This document shows, piece after piece, positions 26,653-36,615 of a stretch of DNA of 64,000 bases; the first letter of the stretch is position 1, and the number at the start of each line of letters is the position of its first letter. The position numbers and the translations under genes are program-made. The stretch comes from Exiguobacterium aestuarii (GTDB taxonomy: Bacteria > Bacillota > Bacilli > Exiguobacteriales > Exiguobacteriaceae), in contig NZ_JAIVAC010000001.1 in NCBI RefSeq assembly GCF_020171655.1, forward strand, positions 372,001 to 436,000. Direction: 5' to 3'. Below the pieces are notes generated by a model, which saw only the letters and a program-made list of their open reading frames with translations, was not told where the DNA came from and ran no database searches.

Positions 26653-28209
26653 GTGAAGATAGAAGCATTTGATGCCCTATATGCACCCACATCCCCGATG
26701 ATACAAATTGAAGAAGGGTACGGGCGCTGGCTCGATTATCGAGGCATGGATGAAGTCGAGAAGCGCGCAACGGAGATTGCAGGACGCTCATACGACCATC
26801 TCCATGAACTCGTCCACATTTTAAAACAGCAGCAACGGCAGTTCGGGGAACTATCGGAACGTCTATCAGCGAATCTTGATTTGCTCGAACAGCGTGAAGC
26901 ATACGCCATGGTGACCGGGCAACAAGTCGGCGTGTACGGAGGTCCTCTATTCGCTGTATATAAATTGCTAGCGGTCATCAAACGAGCGAAAGAGGCGGAA
27001 GCGAAGCTCGGCAAACCGGTCCTTCCGATTTTCTGGATGGCGACGGAAGATCATGACTTTGCGGAAATCAATCATGTCTTCACGACCCAGACGTTTTCGA
27101 GAACGTTAAAAAAAGATGCACTATCCACGCTTCCGCTAGCAGGGAAAGCTTCTGTAGGGGAGCTTGAGTTCGACCGAGTGAAACTTGAACTGGTACAAAT
27201 GGCGCAACGGATGTTGTTGAACGAGACGGAGACACCTCATACATTACGTCTGTATCAGGAGTTGATTGAACTCATTCAAGGAAGTCATTCGTTCGCGCAA
27301 TTCTTTGGAGGAATGATGCGCCGTTTCGTAGGGAACGACTTTTTGTTGTTTGACCCGCACGCGAGAGACGTACGCGCACTTGAACGTCCAATGTTCCGTC
27401 GACTGATTGAGCAACATGACGCATTGCAACAAGCGCTCGAACATGCCTTTGAAGACGGCATGCCATCCGTCGAGTTAAATAAAGAGGCGGCGCATCTTTT
27501 TTACCATGACGGGACGCGTGAGCTGCTCACAAAAATCGACTCGGTATACACGACAAAACGTGGACATCGATTCACGGAGACCGAATTGCTCAATGAAATC
27601 GAGGCACACCCAGAACGCTTTTCAAACAACGTTGTCTCTCGACCGCTTATGCAAGACTATTTGTTTCCGACGCTCGGTTACGTCGCTGGTCCTGGAGAAA
27701 TCGCCTACTGGCTGCAACTCCGTCCGTTATTCCACGAGATTGGATGGAAAATGCCGCTACTTTTACCACGCCTCGGTGGTTTAATCGTTTCGAGTAACGA
27801 TGAAAAGAAATTACGACAAGAAGGCGTCACACTTGAGGAATATATGAAACACCCACTGCCTGATCATCCGTTTGATGATGAGGCGTTCGAAGCGAAGCTG
27901 TATGCGTATCGGACACTCACGGAGGCGGTCAGCCGGGAAGCCCGTAGCCACGGCAGACGATTCGAGTCGAAGTCGAGGCACGTTCTCGAACGGTTGGCAG
28001 ATGAGATGCGTGCCGAGGCGAAACGTGATCAATATCGACTGAACGCACGCCGCATTCAGCTTTCGACTCGACTCTTCCCGATGAATGCACCTCAGGAGCG
28101 TATTTTATCGATGGTTCCAATGTTGAATCGCCATGGTCTCGACGTTTTTGAGCGGATGAAGCACGCTTATGAGCAATCAGAAGCGGAGCGATGTTTGTTC
28201 AAGGTATAA
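26653..28209 (+). CDS. bshC: BshC, cysteine-adding enzyme of bacillithiol synthesis
   Basis: BshC catalyses the last step of bacillithiol formation, adding cysteine to glucosaminyl malate. The 518-residue protein has the family segments YAMVTGQQVGVYGGPLFAVYK near residue 80, LPIFWMATEDHDFAEINHV and YVAGPGEIAYWLQL, plus a long C-terminal coiled-coil. GTG at 26653 is 10 nt after AAAGGAAG; the TTG at 26629 lies before that signal. Its presence implies that this organism uses bacillithiol as its low-molecular-weight thiol. It ends in its own terminator just before the dcw cluster. Confidence 0.96.
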   Translation: MKIEAFDALYAPTSPMIQIEEGYGRWLDYRGMDEVEKRATEIAGRSYDHLHELVHILKQQQRQFGELSERLSANLDLLEQREAYAMVTGQQVGVYGGPLFAVYKLLAVIKRAKEAEAKLGKPVLPIFWMATEDHDFAEINHVFTTQTFSRTLKKDALSTLPLAGKASVGELEFDRVKLELVQMAQRMLLNETETPHTLRLYQELIELIQGSHSFAQFFGGMMRRFVGNDFLLFDPHARDVRALERPMFRRLIEQHDALQQALEHAFEDGMPSVELNKEAAHLFYHDGTRELLTKIDSVYTTKRGHRFTETELLNEIEAHPERFSNNVVSRPLMQDYLFPTLGYVAGPGEIAYWLQLRPLFHEIGWKMPLLLPRLGGLIVSSNDEKKLRQEGVTLEEYMKHPLPDHPFDDEAFEAKLYAYRTLTEAVSREARSHGRRFESKSRHVLERLADEMRAEAKRDQYRLNARRIQLSTRLFPMNAPQERILSMVPMLNRHGLDVFERMKHAYEQSEAERCLFKV

Positions 28210-28222
28210 CCTTTTTTTGAAC

Positions 28223-28253
28223 AGCTCTTGACATTTGTCAGGAGCTTTTTTTT
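28223..28253 (+). terminator. bshC terminator
   Basis: AGCTCTTGAC and GTCAGGAGCT pair over 10 bp (one G-U) around ATTT and are followed by eight T residues. Confidence 0.92.
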
Positions 28254-28300
28254 GTTGTTACCTTTTTGTTTCCTCTTTTCGCTAAAAACCTGTACGGACC

Positions 28301-28330
28301 TTGACATTTTTATGATAAAGTAAGTGTAAT
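28301..28330 (+). promoter_or_regulatory. Candidate promoter of the dcw cluster
   Basis: TTGACA at 28301 is separated by 18 bp from TGTAAT. It is the only good match between the bshC terminator and rsmH. No mraZ gene and no obvious MraZ-type TGGGN repeats are present in this interval. Confidence 0.6.
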
Positions 28331-28368
28331 AAAACAGTTGAAATATGTAGGTTGAGAGGGTTTTTTGA

Positions 28369-29301
28369 ATGTTTGAGCATGAAACGGTTTTAAAAATGGA
28401 GTCCATTGAGGGATTGAACATCAAACCAGATGGGGTATATGTGGACTGTACGTTAGGTGGAGCGGGTCATAGTGAAGAAATCGCAAAGCGTTTAACGACG
28501 GGACAACTATATGCGTTCGACCAAGATGACGTCGCACTCGCGCACGCGAAAGAGCGATTGGCTCCTTATGAAGGCCGTGTGACGTTTATAAAGAGCAACT
28601 TCGTTCACTTGAAAGAAGAACTCGCCGAACATGGCGTGACGAAAGTGGACGGCGTACTATTCGACCTAGGCGTTTCATCGCCACAGCTTGATGAGGCAGA
28701 ACGTGGATTCAGTTACAACTACGACGCGCCGCTCGATATGAGAATGGATCGCTCGCGAGAGTTTTCAGCTTATCATGTTGTGAATGAATGGTCGTTTGGA
28801 GAACTTGCTCGTATTTTCTTTACATACGGGGAGGAAAAGTTTTCAAAACAAATCGCACGAAAGATTGAGCAAGCCCGTGCCGATAAACCGATTGAGACGA
28901 CGTTTGAGCTTGTCGACTTAATTAAAGAAGCGATTCCTGCACCAGCAAGACGCAAAGGCGGTCATCCAGCGAAACGAACGTTCCAAGCGATTCGAATCGC
29001 CGTCAATGACGAGTTGAACGTATTCGACCGTGCCGTTCAAGATGCGATTGATTTACTCGCAGTGAACGGACGCATCTGTGTCATTACGTTCCATTCATTA
29101 GAAGATCGAATTTGTAAACAAGTGTTTAAAGAACGGAGCCAACACCCGCCGTTACCACCAGGATTGCCGGTCATTCCGAAAGAGTTCGAACCTGAACTCA
29201 AATTGATCACACGCAAACCAATCGTGGCGAGTGAAGGAGAACTCGAAGATAACCGTCGTTCACGCTCGGCAAAACTGAGAGTGGCCGAAAAACAAAAATA
29301 A
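28369..29301 (+). CDS. rsmH: 16S rRNA (cytosine1402-N4)-methyltransferase RsmH
   Basis: RsmH (MraW) methylates C1402 in the ribosomal P site. The 310-residue enzyme begins [16 protein letters not shown] and has the SAM motif [13 protein letters not shown] near residue 26, [14 protein letters not shown], and [12 protein letters not shown] near residue 242. ATG at 28369 follows GAGAGGG. It opens the dcw cluster; mraZ, its usual upstream neighbour, is absent. Confidence 0.97.
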   Translation: MFEHETVLKMESIEGLNIKPDGVYVDCTLGGAGHSEEIAKRLTTGQLYAFDQDDVALAHAKERLAPYEGRVTFIKSNFVHLKEELAEHGVTKVDGVLFDLGVSSPQLDEAERGFSYNYDAPLDMRMDRSREFSAYHVVNEWSFGELARIFFTYGEEKFSKQIARKIEQARADKPIETTFELVDLIKEAIPAPARRKGGHPAKRTFQAIRIAVNDELNVFDRAVQDAIDLLAVNGRICVITFHSLEDRICKQVFKERSQHPPLPPGLPVIPKEFEPELKLITRKPIVASEGELEDNRRSRSAKLRVAEKQK

Positions 29302-29324
29302 TCACTTTGTAGGAGGGATACCTG

Positions 29325-29687
29325 ATGCCAGAAGCTGCCCGTAAGGCGTTGCAGCCTCAAGTTACACCGAATCGAAATCCGATTCCGCAAGAACGACCAA
29401 TACCTGCTCCAAAACGACGCACGTTGACCTTGTTTGAATCGATCCTGTATCCAGTGATGATTGGTTCAGTGGTCATGTTCGGTGGCATCACGGTGTCAAA
29501 ACACAACGAAGCGTATAACATTATGCGTGATACGGCAGCCGTCAACCAGCAGGTAAATGGGGTTGCAAAAGAAAACGAAGAACTAAAGTATGAAATCGCC
29601 CAACTAAGCTCGCCAGAACGAATTTACGCGATTGCCGAGAAGCTCGGAATGAAATTCAATGAGAAGAACGTCAAGGTGATTGATTGA
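29325..29687 (+). CDS. ftsL: Cell-division protein FtsL
   Basis: The 120-residue bitopic protein has a proline-rich cytoplasmic N-terminus, one membrane segment (about 39-57) and a short extracytoplasmic coiled coil with heptads (VNQQVNGVAKENEELKYEI). It is part of the FtsL-DivIC-DivIB complex that activates FtsW-PbpB. ATG at 29325 follows GTAGGAGGG. Its stop overlaps the pbpB start region. Confidence 0.92.
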   Translation: MPEAARKALQPQVTPNRNPIPQERPIPAPKRRTLTLFESILYPVMIGSVVMFGGITVSKHNEAYNIMRDTAAVNQQVNGVAKENEELKYEIAQLSSPERIYAIAEKLGMKFNEKNVKVID

Positions 29688-31834
29688 TGAATTCTCTACA
29701 ACAGAGTAAAAAAAGAGTGGCGTGGGTAGCGATTGTCTGCTTCACCCCGCTCTTTTTATTTTTTGTCGGATGGTTTCTTTACTTGTCTGTCACCCATACA
29801 TATAAAGGCGAGAATATGTTGGCGTTCGCTGAAGAGCAGCGGTGGAAGGCAGTCAGTACGTTAGAAGCCGAACGAGGCGAAGTGTACGACCGTTTTGGTC
29901 AACCGATTGCCATCAACATTCCATCGTATCGACTTGTCGCCGTGTTAAAACTTGGTGGCGAGCGGGTCGAAGGGAAGACGCTCATGCCAAACGAGTTTGA
30001 AGAAGCCGCGAAACAACTCGCGACCGTGCTTCCGATGACAGAGGCCGACATCTTAAAGCGACTTGAGCAAAATGTCGACCGCGGCCAAATCGAGTTCGGG
30101 GTTCCGGGGCGTGATTTGACCGTTGAACAAAAAGAAGAAATCGAAGCGTTCGAACTTCCGGGTATCACGTTCGTCGAAGAACCGAAACGTTACTACCCGA
30201 ATAAAGTATTCGCATCTTCTGTCATCGGCTATGCGCAAAAGATTGACCAAAACGGTCGGATCGAGCTCGTGGGTGAACTTGGAATCGAAAAATCGCTCAA
30301 CGACATTTTAAGTGAGTCGTACGGCTTGTACCGATTTGAGAAAGATTTGGCGGGGCGTGAGCTCGTCTCGAGCGATGAACAATTAAAAATCGAGCCAGAA
30401 GACGGGGCTGATGTGCAACTGACGATTGATCATCGGATTCAACAGCTGCTCGAGACGAAGATGAATGAGTTATATGAGGAGTATGAACCGAAAAATGCGA
30501 CGGCCATCATCATGGATCCGAAAACAGGGGAAATCATCGCCTTATCGGACCGTCCATCTTTCGACCCGAATACGCGTGAGATTTCCTCATACAGTAACTT
30601 CTCGGTCTCGTCTCGCTTTGAGCCAGGGTCAACGATGAAAATTTTCACGTTGGCGGCTGCAATCAACGAGGGCGTATATAACCCGAACGAGTTGTACAAG
30701 TCAGGATCATACAAATACGGTAAGACGGTATTCAATGATTACAACATTACCGGATGGGGTACCATTCCTATGGTAGAAGGCGTCTGGCACTCGTCGAACG
30801 TCGCGTTCTCGATCTTAGCGAACGAACGACTCGGTCTCAGTCGCTATGAAGATTACTTCAAAGCGTTCAAGTTCGATCAACGGACCGGAATTGATTTACC
30901 TGGTGAGGTAAACAGTCAATTCGACTTTGAGAGTCCGATGAACGTCTTGATCACAGCTTGGGGACAATCGACCGCGGTGACACCGATGCAAATCTTGCAG
31001 GCGACATCTGCGATTGCAACGGACGGCACCATGAAACAACCGCACGTCATTAAGAAGATTGTCAACAGCGAGACGGGCGAAACGATTCGGACGACGAATC
31101 CGAAAGAGGTCGGTCAACCGATAACTGCAGAGACTGCGAAAAAGACGCGTGAAGCACTTGACGGTGTCGTCAATAGCGATGTGGGAACAGGCCAATTGTA
31201 TGCGTTAGATAACTATCAAGTGGTCGGGAAGACGGGTACTGCCCAAATCGCTGAGAACGGAAAGTATTTGAGCGGACAGTACATTCACTCATTCGTCGGG
31301 ATGGCACCGGAAGACGATCCGGAACTCGTCATGTATATCGCGGTCGATCGTCCGAACAGTGACTCGTCAACAACGGGTCCACGCATCATGGCACCACTCT
31401 TCAAAGATGTGATGGATGTCGCGTTACGTTACCGGAGTGTCGAGCCTGAAAAGCAAGAAAAAGCGGTTGAGGCCTCGACAAAGACGGTGACATCGTATAT
31501 TGGTAAAAATCGTGAAGATGTCGTAAAAGAGGCGACTGACAGTTCGTTCAATCCGATCGTCTTAGGTGACGGGGATGAAGTGACGGCTCAAAGTCCTGTA
31601 AAGGGACAATCTTATGTCGTCGGTGAACGACTGTTGCTAAAAACGAGTAATTCGTTTACGATGCCAACATTAAAAGGGTGGTCGTTACGTGATGTGAAAC
31701 GTCTAGCGACGCTCTATCAATTAAATTTAGAAATCGATGGTACCGGATTTGTCACATCGCAATCGATTGGCAAAGGGAAACCTGTCAAAACGGGCGCCTC
31801 CTTGAAAGTGAAATTGGAGACACCATCGAATTAA
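29687..31834 (+). CDS. pbpB: Penicillin-binding protein 2B (division transpeptidase)
   Basis: The 715-residue class B PBP cross-links septal peptidoglycan. It has one N-terminal membrane anchor (about 11-33), a dimerisation domain, and a transpeptidase domain with Ser315 in EPGSTMKIF (SxxK), HSSN (SxN) and VGKTGTAQ (KTG). Two C-terminal PASTA domains follow (about residues 595-655 and 658-714). ATG at 29687 is 8 nt after AAGGTGA; TTG at 29684 is directly before it. Only one such PBP gene is here; the spoVD paralogue that follows in Bacillus is absent, fitting a non-sporulating organism. Confidence 0.96.
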   Translation: MNSLQQSKKRVAWVAIVCFTPLFLFFVGWFLYLSVTHTYKGENMLAFAEEQRWKAVSTLEAERGEVYDRFGQPIAINIPSYRLVAVLKLGGERVEGKTLMPNEFEEAAKQLATVLPMTEADILKRLEQNVDRGQIEFGVPGRDLTVEQKEEIEAFELPGITFVEEPKRYYPNKVFASSVIGYAQKIDQNGRIELVGELGIEKSLNDILSESYGLYRFEKDLAGRELVSSDEQLKIEPEDGADVQLTIDHRIQQLLETKMNELYEEYEPKNATAIIMDPKTGEIIALSDRPSFDPNTREISSYSNFSVSSRFEPGSTMKIFTLAAAINEGVYNPNELYKSGSYKYGKTVFNDYNITGWGTIPMVEGVWHSSNVAFSILANERLGLSRYEDYFKAFKFDQRTGIDLPGEVNSQFDFESPMNVLITAWGQSTAVTPMQILQATSAIATDGTMKQPHVIKKIVNSETGETIRTTNPKEVGQPITAETAKKTREALDGVVNSDVGTGQLYALDNYQVVGKTGTAQIAENGKYLSGQYIHSFVGMAPEDDPELVMYIAVDRPNSDSSTTGPRIMAPLFKDVMDVALRYRSVEPEKQEKAVEASTKTVTSYIGKNREDVVKEATDSSFNPIVLGDGDEVTAQSPVKGQSYVVGERLLLKTSNSFTMPTLKGWSLRDVKRLATLYQLNLEIDGTGFVTSQSIGKGKPVKTGASLKVKLETPSN

Positions 31835-31891
31835 CGCACGAGATGAAGAGGGCTGCGGCTCTCTTTTCCTATGTATGAGGAGGAAGTTTGA

Positions 31892-33196
31892 ATGGAACAA
31901 TTGACAGTTCAAAAATTAGCGTCTTGGTTTGGGATTGACGTGGAAGACGATCGTCTCGTCGAACGCGTCGCCACAGATTCGAGAGATGAGAATGGGGCAG
32001 GACTATTTGTCCCGATCGTCGGTGCACGTGTTGACGGTCATGACTACATCGAAGCAGCGATTGAGAAAGGGGCCATCGTCACGTTTTGGGAAGAAGGTCG
32101 CCCTCAACCGGACAATGTGTTCGTCATCCCCGTCAAATCGACGATCGAAGCCTTGCAAACGGCAGCGGCACGCTACTTAGAGGAAATCAATCCACTCGTG
32201 GTCGCGATTACCGGATCAAACGGAAAAACGTCTACGAAAGACATGATTGCCGTCGTACTTGAAGAAAAATTCAAGACGCACAAGACAGCTGGAAACTTCA
32301 ACTCGGACGTTGGTTTACCGCTCACCGTCCTTCGCATGCCGCGCGACACGGAAGTGGCCGTGTTAGAGATGGGTATGAACGGATTTGGTCAAATCGAGCA
32401 ATTATCGAAAATTGCCAAACCGGACGTGGCATTTGTCACGAACATTGGGGAGTCACACGGTGAACAAGTCGGCGGACGCACAGGGATCGCGAAAGCGAAG
32501 CTTGAAATCAAGGCTGGTCTGAAACCGGACGGACGATTGATTGTCGATGCGGACGAACCACTTCTTGCCGGTCAAGGGTATCGCGTCGGATACGATGAGA
32601 CGGCGGACGGGAAAATCGAAGTGATCGAGACGACGTTTGACGCATCCATCTTTAAATACAATGGTGACTTGTACGAGCTGAAGGTGCTCGGTGCCCATCA
32701 AATCCGAAATGCGGCTTATGCCATCGCGTGTGGTCTCGAGTTCGGACTCGATCATACGATGATTCAACGCGGTCTTGACCGCATCAAACTGACGACGATG
32801 CGAATGGAGAAGCAGATGTTCGGTGAAGCGCATCTCATCAACGATGCATATAATGCGAGCCCGACATCGATGATTGCGGCGATTGAAACAGTCAAGTCGC
32901 TCGAAGGCTTCTCGAAGCGCGTGCTCGTCCTTGGCGATATGTATGAGCTCGGAGCGGATGAACAAGCCCAGCACACACAAGTGGGTGAAGTCGTAACAGC
33001 TCCTGTGACGGATTGTATTCTCGTCGGTGAAAAGGCGAAATGGATTGCGGATGGGATTCAAGACACGCGTGTGAACGTCACATCTGTTCCGAACGTGGAG
33101 GAAGCGAAGGCGCTCCTTCATCGTTATCAACGTCCGGATACTGTGGTATTGTTAAAGGCATCTCGAGGACTGGCGCTTGAGCGTCTCGTTCAATAA
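31892..33196 (+). CDS. murF: UDP-MurNAc-tripeptide:D-Ala-D-Ala ligase MurF
   Basis: MurF adds D-Ala-D-Ala to the UDP-MurNAc-tripeptide. The 434-residue Mur ligase has the ATP loop AITGSNGKTSTKD near residue 104, the MurF-type TAGNFNSDVGLPLTVL, the central GMNGFGQIEQL, and LINDAYNASPTSM near residue 313. These mark MurF, not MurE: the MurE-specific substrate motif DNPR or its Lys-type variant is not present. It occupies the slot between pbpB and mraY that holds murE in B. subtilis. ATG at 31892 follows GAGGAGG. Confidence 0.95.
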   Translation: MEQLTVQKLASWFGIDVEDDRLVERVATDSRDENGAGLFVPIVGARVDGHDYIEAAIEKGAIVTFWEEGRPQPDNVFVIPVKSTIEALQTAAARYLEEINPLVVAITGSNGKTSTKDMIAVVLEEKFKTHKTAGNFNSDVGLPLTVLRMPRDTEVAVLEMGMNGFGQIEQLSKIAKPDVAFVTNIGESHGEQVGGRTGIAKAKLEIKAGLKPDGRLIVDADEPLLAGQGYRVGYDETADGKIEVIETTFDASIFKYNGDLYELKVLGAHQIRNAAYAIACGLEFGLDHTMIQRGLDRIKLTTMRMEKQMFGEAHLINDAYNASPTSMIAAIETVKSLEGFSKRVLVLGDMYELGADEQAQHTQVGEVVTAPVTDCILVGEKAKWIADGIQDTRVNVTSVPNVEEAKALLHRYQRPDTVVLLKASRGLALERLVQ

Positions 33197-33217
33197 ATAG
33201 AGTAGTGAGGTAGCAAC

Positions 33218-34177
33218 ATGTTAATTAGTTTAATTGTCTTAATCAGTGCATTATTAAGTGTATTAATCGTCATGCCGCGAGCTATTCCGGCATTGCGTCA
33301 GTTGAAATTTGGACAAGAGATTCGTGATGAAGGTCCGGGCTGGCACCAGAAGAAATCGGGAACGCCGACGATGGGCGGAATCGTCATCTTGCTCGCCATC
33401 TTAGTCGGCTTCATCGTATCTGTCATCTTCGGGGAAGCGGTCGCCGGATTCGGGACACTTCTATTCGTGACGATGGCGTTCGGGGTAATCGGCTTTTTGG
33501 ATGACTATATTAAAGTCGTCAATAAACGAAACCTCGGGTTGACTTCACTTCAGAAGTTGATTGGTCAAATTGTCGTATCCGTTCTGTTCGCCTGGTTCCT
33601 ATCACTTGGTGGAGAGCTTGATACATCGATTTCGATTCCATTCACATCGATTTCATTTGAGACGGGTTGGTTCTATATCGCCATCGTCATCTTCTGGCTC
33701 GTCGGCTTCTCAAATGCCGTCAACTTGACGGACGGCCTTGACGGTCTCGTCTCATTCTCGGCGATTCCGACGTTCACATTCTTTGGAATTTATGCGCTCG
33801 CACAAGATGAGCTTGGGATTGCCTGGTTCGCATTCGCCGTCGTCGGCGCATTGATCGGGTTCCTCGTTTTCAATAAGTATCCGGCGAAGATTTTCATGGG
33901 CGATACGGGTTCACTCGCGTTAGGTGGGGCCGTCGCTGGACTAGCACTCATGTTAAAACTTGAGTTGCTCCTCGTATTCGTCGGGATCATCTTTGTCATC
34001 GAGACGTTGAGCGTGATCTTGCAAGTTCTTTCATTCAAAACGACAGGGAAGCGCATCTTTAAAATGAGCCCGATTCATCATCACTTCGAAATGGTCGGTT
34101 GGTCGGAATGGCGAATCGTCCTTACGTTCGGTGGAATCAGTTTAATTACAGCAGGTTTATCATTACTACTCATGTAA
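33218..34177 (+). CDS. mraY: Phospho-MurNAc-pentapeptide transferase MraY
   Basis: MraY makes lipid I at the inner membrane face. The 319-residue protein has ten membrane segments and the conserved active-site sequences [12 protein letters not shown] near residue 45, FLDDYIKV with paired Asp near residue 92, [12 protein letters not shown] near residue 168 and SPIHHHFEM near residue 285. ATG at 33218 follows AGTGAGG. It lies between murF and murD, the standard dcw order. Confidence 0.98.
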   Translation: MLISLIVLISALLSVLIVMPRAIPALRQLKFGQEIRDEGPGWHQKKSGTPTMGGIVILLAILVGFIVSVIFGEAVAGFGTLLFVTMAFGVIGFLDDYIKVVNKRNLGLTSLQKLIGQIVVSVLFAWFLSLGGELDTSISIPFTSISFETGWFYIAIVIFWLVGFSNAVNLTDGLDGLVSFSAIPTFTFFGIYALAQDELGIAWFAFAVVGALIGFLVFNKYPAKIFMGDTGSLALGGAVAGLALMLKLELLLVFVGIIFVIETLSVILQVLSFKTTGKRIFKMSPIHHHFEMVGWSEWRIVLTFGGISLITAGLSLLLM

Positions 34178-34190
34178 AAGGGTGAGACAG

Positions 34191-35528
34191 ATGGAAAAGC
34201 AATGGCACGGTAAAAAAGTTCTCGTCCTCGGCGCCGCTAAGAGCGGAATCGCAGCGGCGACGTATCTGCATCATGCGGGAGCTGATGTGACGATTAATAC
34301 GGGGAATATCCCTCCCGAAGACGAGCAGGAAAAAATTCAGGCACTTGGGATTCAATCGGTGTTTAATGACCACCCTCTCGCTTTGTTGAATGAGACAGAG
34401 TTGATTGTGAAAAATCCAGGGATCCCGTATCACATTCCGTTGCTTCAAGAAGCGATATCCCGTGAGATTCCAATCTACACGGAAGTCGAGCTCGCCTACA
34501 TGGCAACCGAGGCAGAATTCGTCGCAATCACAGGCTCGAACGGAAAGACGACGACAACGACACTCGTCTATGAGTTACTCAAAGGCGGAGAGCGCCCGGT
34601 TCATCTCGCGGGAAACATCGGATTCCCGGCTATCGAAGTCGCGACAAACGCGAAGGCGGGCGAATTGATTGTTATTGAATTGTCGAGCTTTCAGTTGATG
34701 GGGGTCGAGTCCTTCCATCCGCGTTCGGCAGCGTTGCTGAATCTATCAGAAGCCCATCTCGATTATCACGGCGACTTCGAATCGTATGCCGATGCAAAAG
34801 GAAACTTGTTCCGTCAGATGACACGTGACGACCAAATCGTCGTTAAAGTGACAGACTCCGAAGTGATGAAACGTGTCCCGGCTCATCTTGAACCGAATAC
34901 GTTCAGCTTTGAGCGAGGAGATGCTTCCGTCGTGGACGGTTGGGTCACGGTACGCGGAGAGCGACTCATTCGTGTGAATGAATTGGCATTAGGTGGTGCC
35001 CATAACGTTGAGAACGTACTAGCGGCTCTTCTGTTAGTCGAACCGTTTGCACTTCCAAAAGCACACGTCGAGCGAGTATTACGAAACTTTGGCGGTGTCG
35101 CACATCGAACTGAAAGTTTAGGTGATGTTCTCGGACGTGCCGTCTACAATGATTCGAAGGCGACGAACAACGTTGCGGCGGAAGCGGCGCTACGAGGATT
35201 TGATGCTCCGATCGTGTGGCTTTGTGGAGGACTCGAACGTGGAGCGGACTTATCTTCGCTCGCGCCAGCTCTCTCAAACGTAAAAGCTGTCGTCGCGTAT
35301 GGTGAGACAAAAGAGCGTTTTAAAGAGCTTGGGGAGTCCCGACAGATTCCATCTTACACGGTCGAGACGTTAGCAGACGCCGTTCCACTCGCGTTTGAAC
35401 AATCTGAGACGGGAGATGTCATTCTCTTATCTCCTGCTTGTGCGAGTTGGGACCAATTTAAAACGTTTGAAGAACGAGGCGAACAGTTCGTCCATCTCGT
35501 TCGCGCATATGAGGAGGCGAACCGATGA
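34191..35528 (+). CDS. murD: UDP-MurNAc-L-Ala:D-Glu ligase MurD
   Basis: MurD adds D-glutamate to UDP-MurNAc-L-alanine. The 445-residue ligase has an N-terminal Rossmann-like domain (KKVLVLGAAKSGIAAA), the ATP loop AITGSNGKTTTTTL near residue 112, ELSSFQLMG, and the C-terminal YNDSKATN motif. ATG at 34191 follows AAAAGGGTGA; GTG at 34182 overlaps that site. It overlaps murG by four bases, ATGA. Confidence 0.97.
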   Translation: MEKQWHGKKVLVLGAAKSGIAAATYLHHAGADVTINTGNIPPEDEQEKIQALGIQSVFNDHPLALLNETELIVKNPGIPYHIPLLQEAISREIPIYTEVELAYMATEAEFVAITGSNGKTTTTTLVYELLKGGERPVHLAGNIGFPAIEVATNAKAGELIVIELSSFQLMGVESFHPRSAALLNLSEAHLDYHGDFESYADAKGNLFRQMTRDDQIVVKVTDSEVMKRVPAHLEPNTFSFERGDASVVDGWVTVRGERLIRVNELALGGAHNVENVLAALLLVEPFALPKAHVERVLRNFGGVAHRTESLGDVLGRAVYNDSKATNNVAAEAALRGFDAPIVWLCGGLERGADLSSLAPALSNVKAVVAYGETKERFKELGESRQIPSYTVETLADAVPLAFEQSETGDVILLSPACASWDQFKTFEERGEQFVHLVRAYEEANR

Positions 35529-36601
35529 AAGTCATGATTTCTGGTGGAGGTACCGGTGGTCATATTTATCCGGCCCTCGCATTGATTGAGACGTTACAAA
35601 AACGTCACCCGAATTTACAGGTACAATACGTTGGAACGGAGAATGGGTTAGAAGCCGATCTCGTTCCTCGAGCAGGTGTCCCGTTCAAATCGATTCAAAT
35701 CGCTGGATTGAAACGGTCCCTCTCTCTTGAGAACTTAAAGACGGCGTACTGGTTCTTGAAAGCTGTTCGCTCTCTTAAAAAAGATATGGCAGCATTCAAA
35801 CCGGATGTCGTCATCGGAACGGGCGGATTCGTCTCAGGACCGGTCGTCTATACGGCGCAACAACTCGGCATCCCGACTATCCTACATGAACAAAACAGCA
35901 TCCCAGGGTTAACGAATAAGTTTTTATCGAAAAAAGCGGATCGGGTCGCCCTTTCCTTTAAAGGGTCCGATGTTCACTTCCCTGGGGCAAACGTTCGCTT
36001 GATTGGAAACCCGCGTGGAAGTGAAGTGCTACAAACGAAAGTGGACGATGCAGCTGTACGAGAACAGTACAATCTCGATGAACGGCCTATCGTATTGATT
36101 TACGGAGGGAGTCGTGGCGCCGAAGCAATCAACCGTGCCGTCATTGAGGCTATCCCAGCGCTTTCGGACTTACCAATCAACGTGCTCTACGTCACAGGGA
36201 AAGTTCATTACGAATCTGTATCGAAAGAAGCCCCATCATCTGAAAACGTACACGTTCATCCGTACGTCTATGACATGCCGGCCTTACTCGCTTGTACGTC
36301 AATCGTCGTCTCGCGTGCGGGAGCTTCGACGATTTCTGAATTGACCGCCCTCGGCTTACCGAGCGTATTGATCCCGAGCCCATATGTTACAGCAGACCAT
36401 CAGACGAAGAACGCCTCTGCCCTAGTTGAAAACGGTGCGGCGTTACTCGTGAAAGAGGAGTCGTTGACAGGGGAGACGCTCGTCGAAGCGATTCGCCAAG
36501 TACTCGGCAAACAAGAAGAGATGGCGAACGCATCCCGTGCCCTCGGATTCCCGGACGCGTCAGATGCACTAGCCGACTTAGTAGAAGAAGTCATTCGATA
36601 A
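35525..36601 (+). CDS. murG: Lipid II synthase MurG
   Basis: MurG transfers GlcNAc to lipid I. The 358-residue GT-B glycosyltransferase opens with SGGGTGGHIYPALALIE, has HEQNSIPG and a GGSRGAEAIN loop near residue 195, and ends with SRAGASTISEL plus PSPYVTADHQTKNA, all donor-site elements of the family. The start overlaps murD. In B. subtilis spoVE precedes it and murB follows; neither is present here. Confidence 0.97.
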   Translation: MKVMISGGGTGGHIYPALALIETLQKRHPNLQVQYVGTENGLEADLVPRAGVPFKSIQIAGLKRSLSLENLKTAYWFLKAVRSLKKDMAAFKPDVVIGTGGFVSGPVVYTAQQLGIPTILHEQNSIPGLTNKFLSKKADRVALSFKGSDVHFPGANVRLIGNPRGSEVLQTKVDDAAVREQYNLDERPIVLIYGGSRGAEAINRAVIEAIPALSDLPINVLYVTGKVHYESVSKEAPSSENVHVHPYVYDMPALLACTSIVVSRAGASTISELTALGLPSVLIPSPYVTADHQTKNASALVENGAALLVKEESLTGETLVEAIRQVLGKQEEMANASRALGFPDASDALADLVEEVIR

Positions 36602-36615
36602 AGGAGTAGAATCCG

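Noticed and set aside
32453-33130. 225-codon reading frame on the minus strand inside murF
   Set aside because: It lies wholly opposite a well-conserved gene, its translation has no recognisable domain, and it lacks a ribosome binding site; it is a codon-bias shadow.
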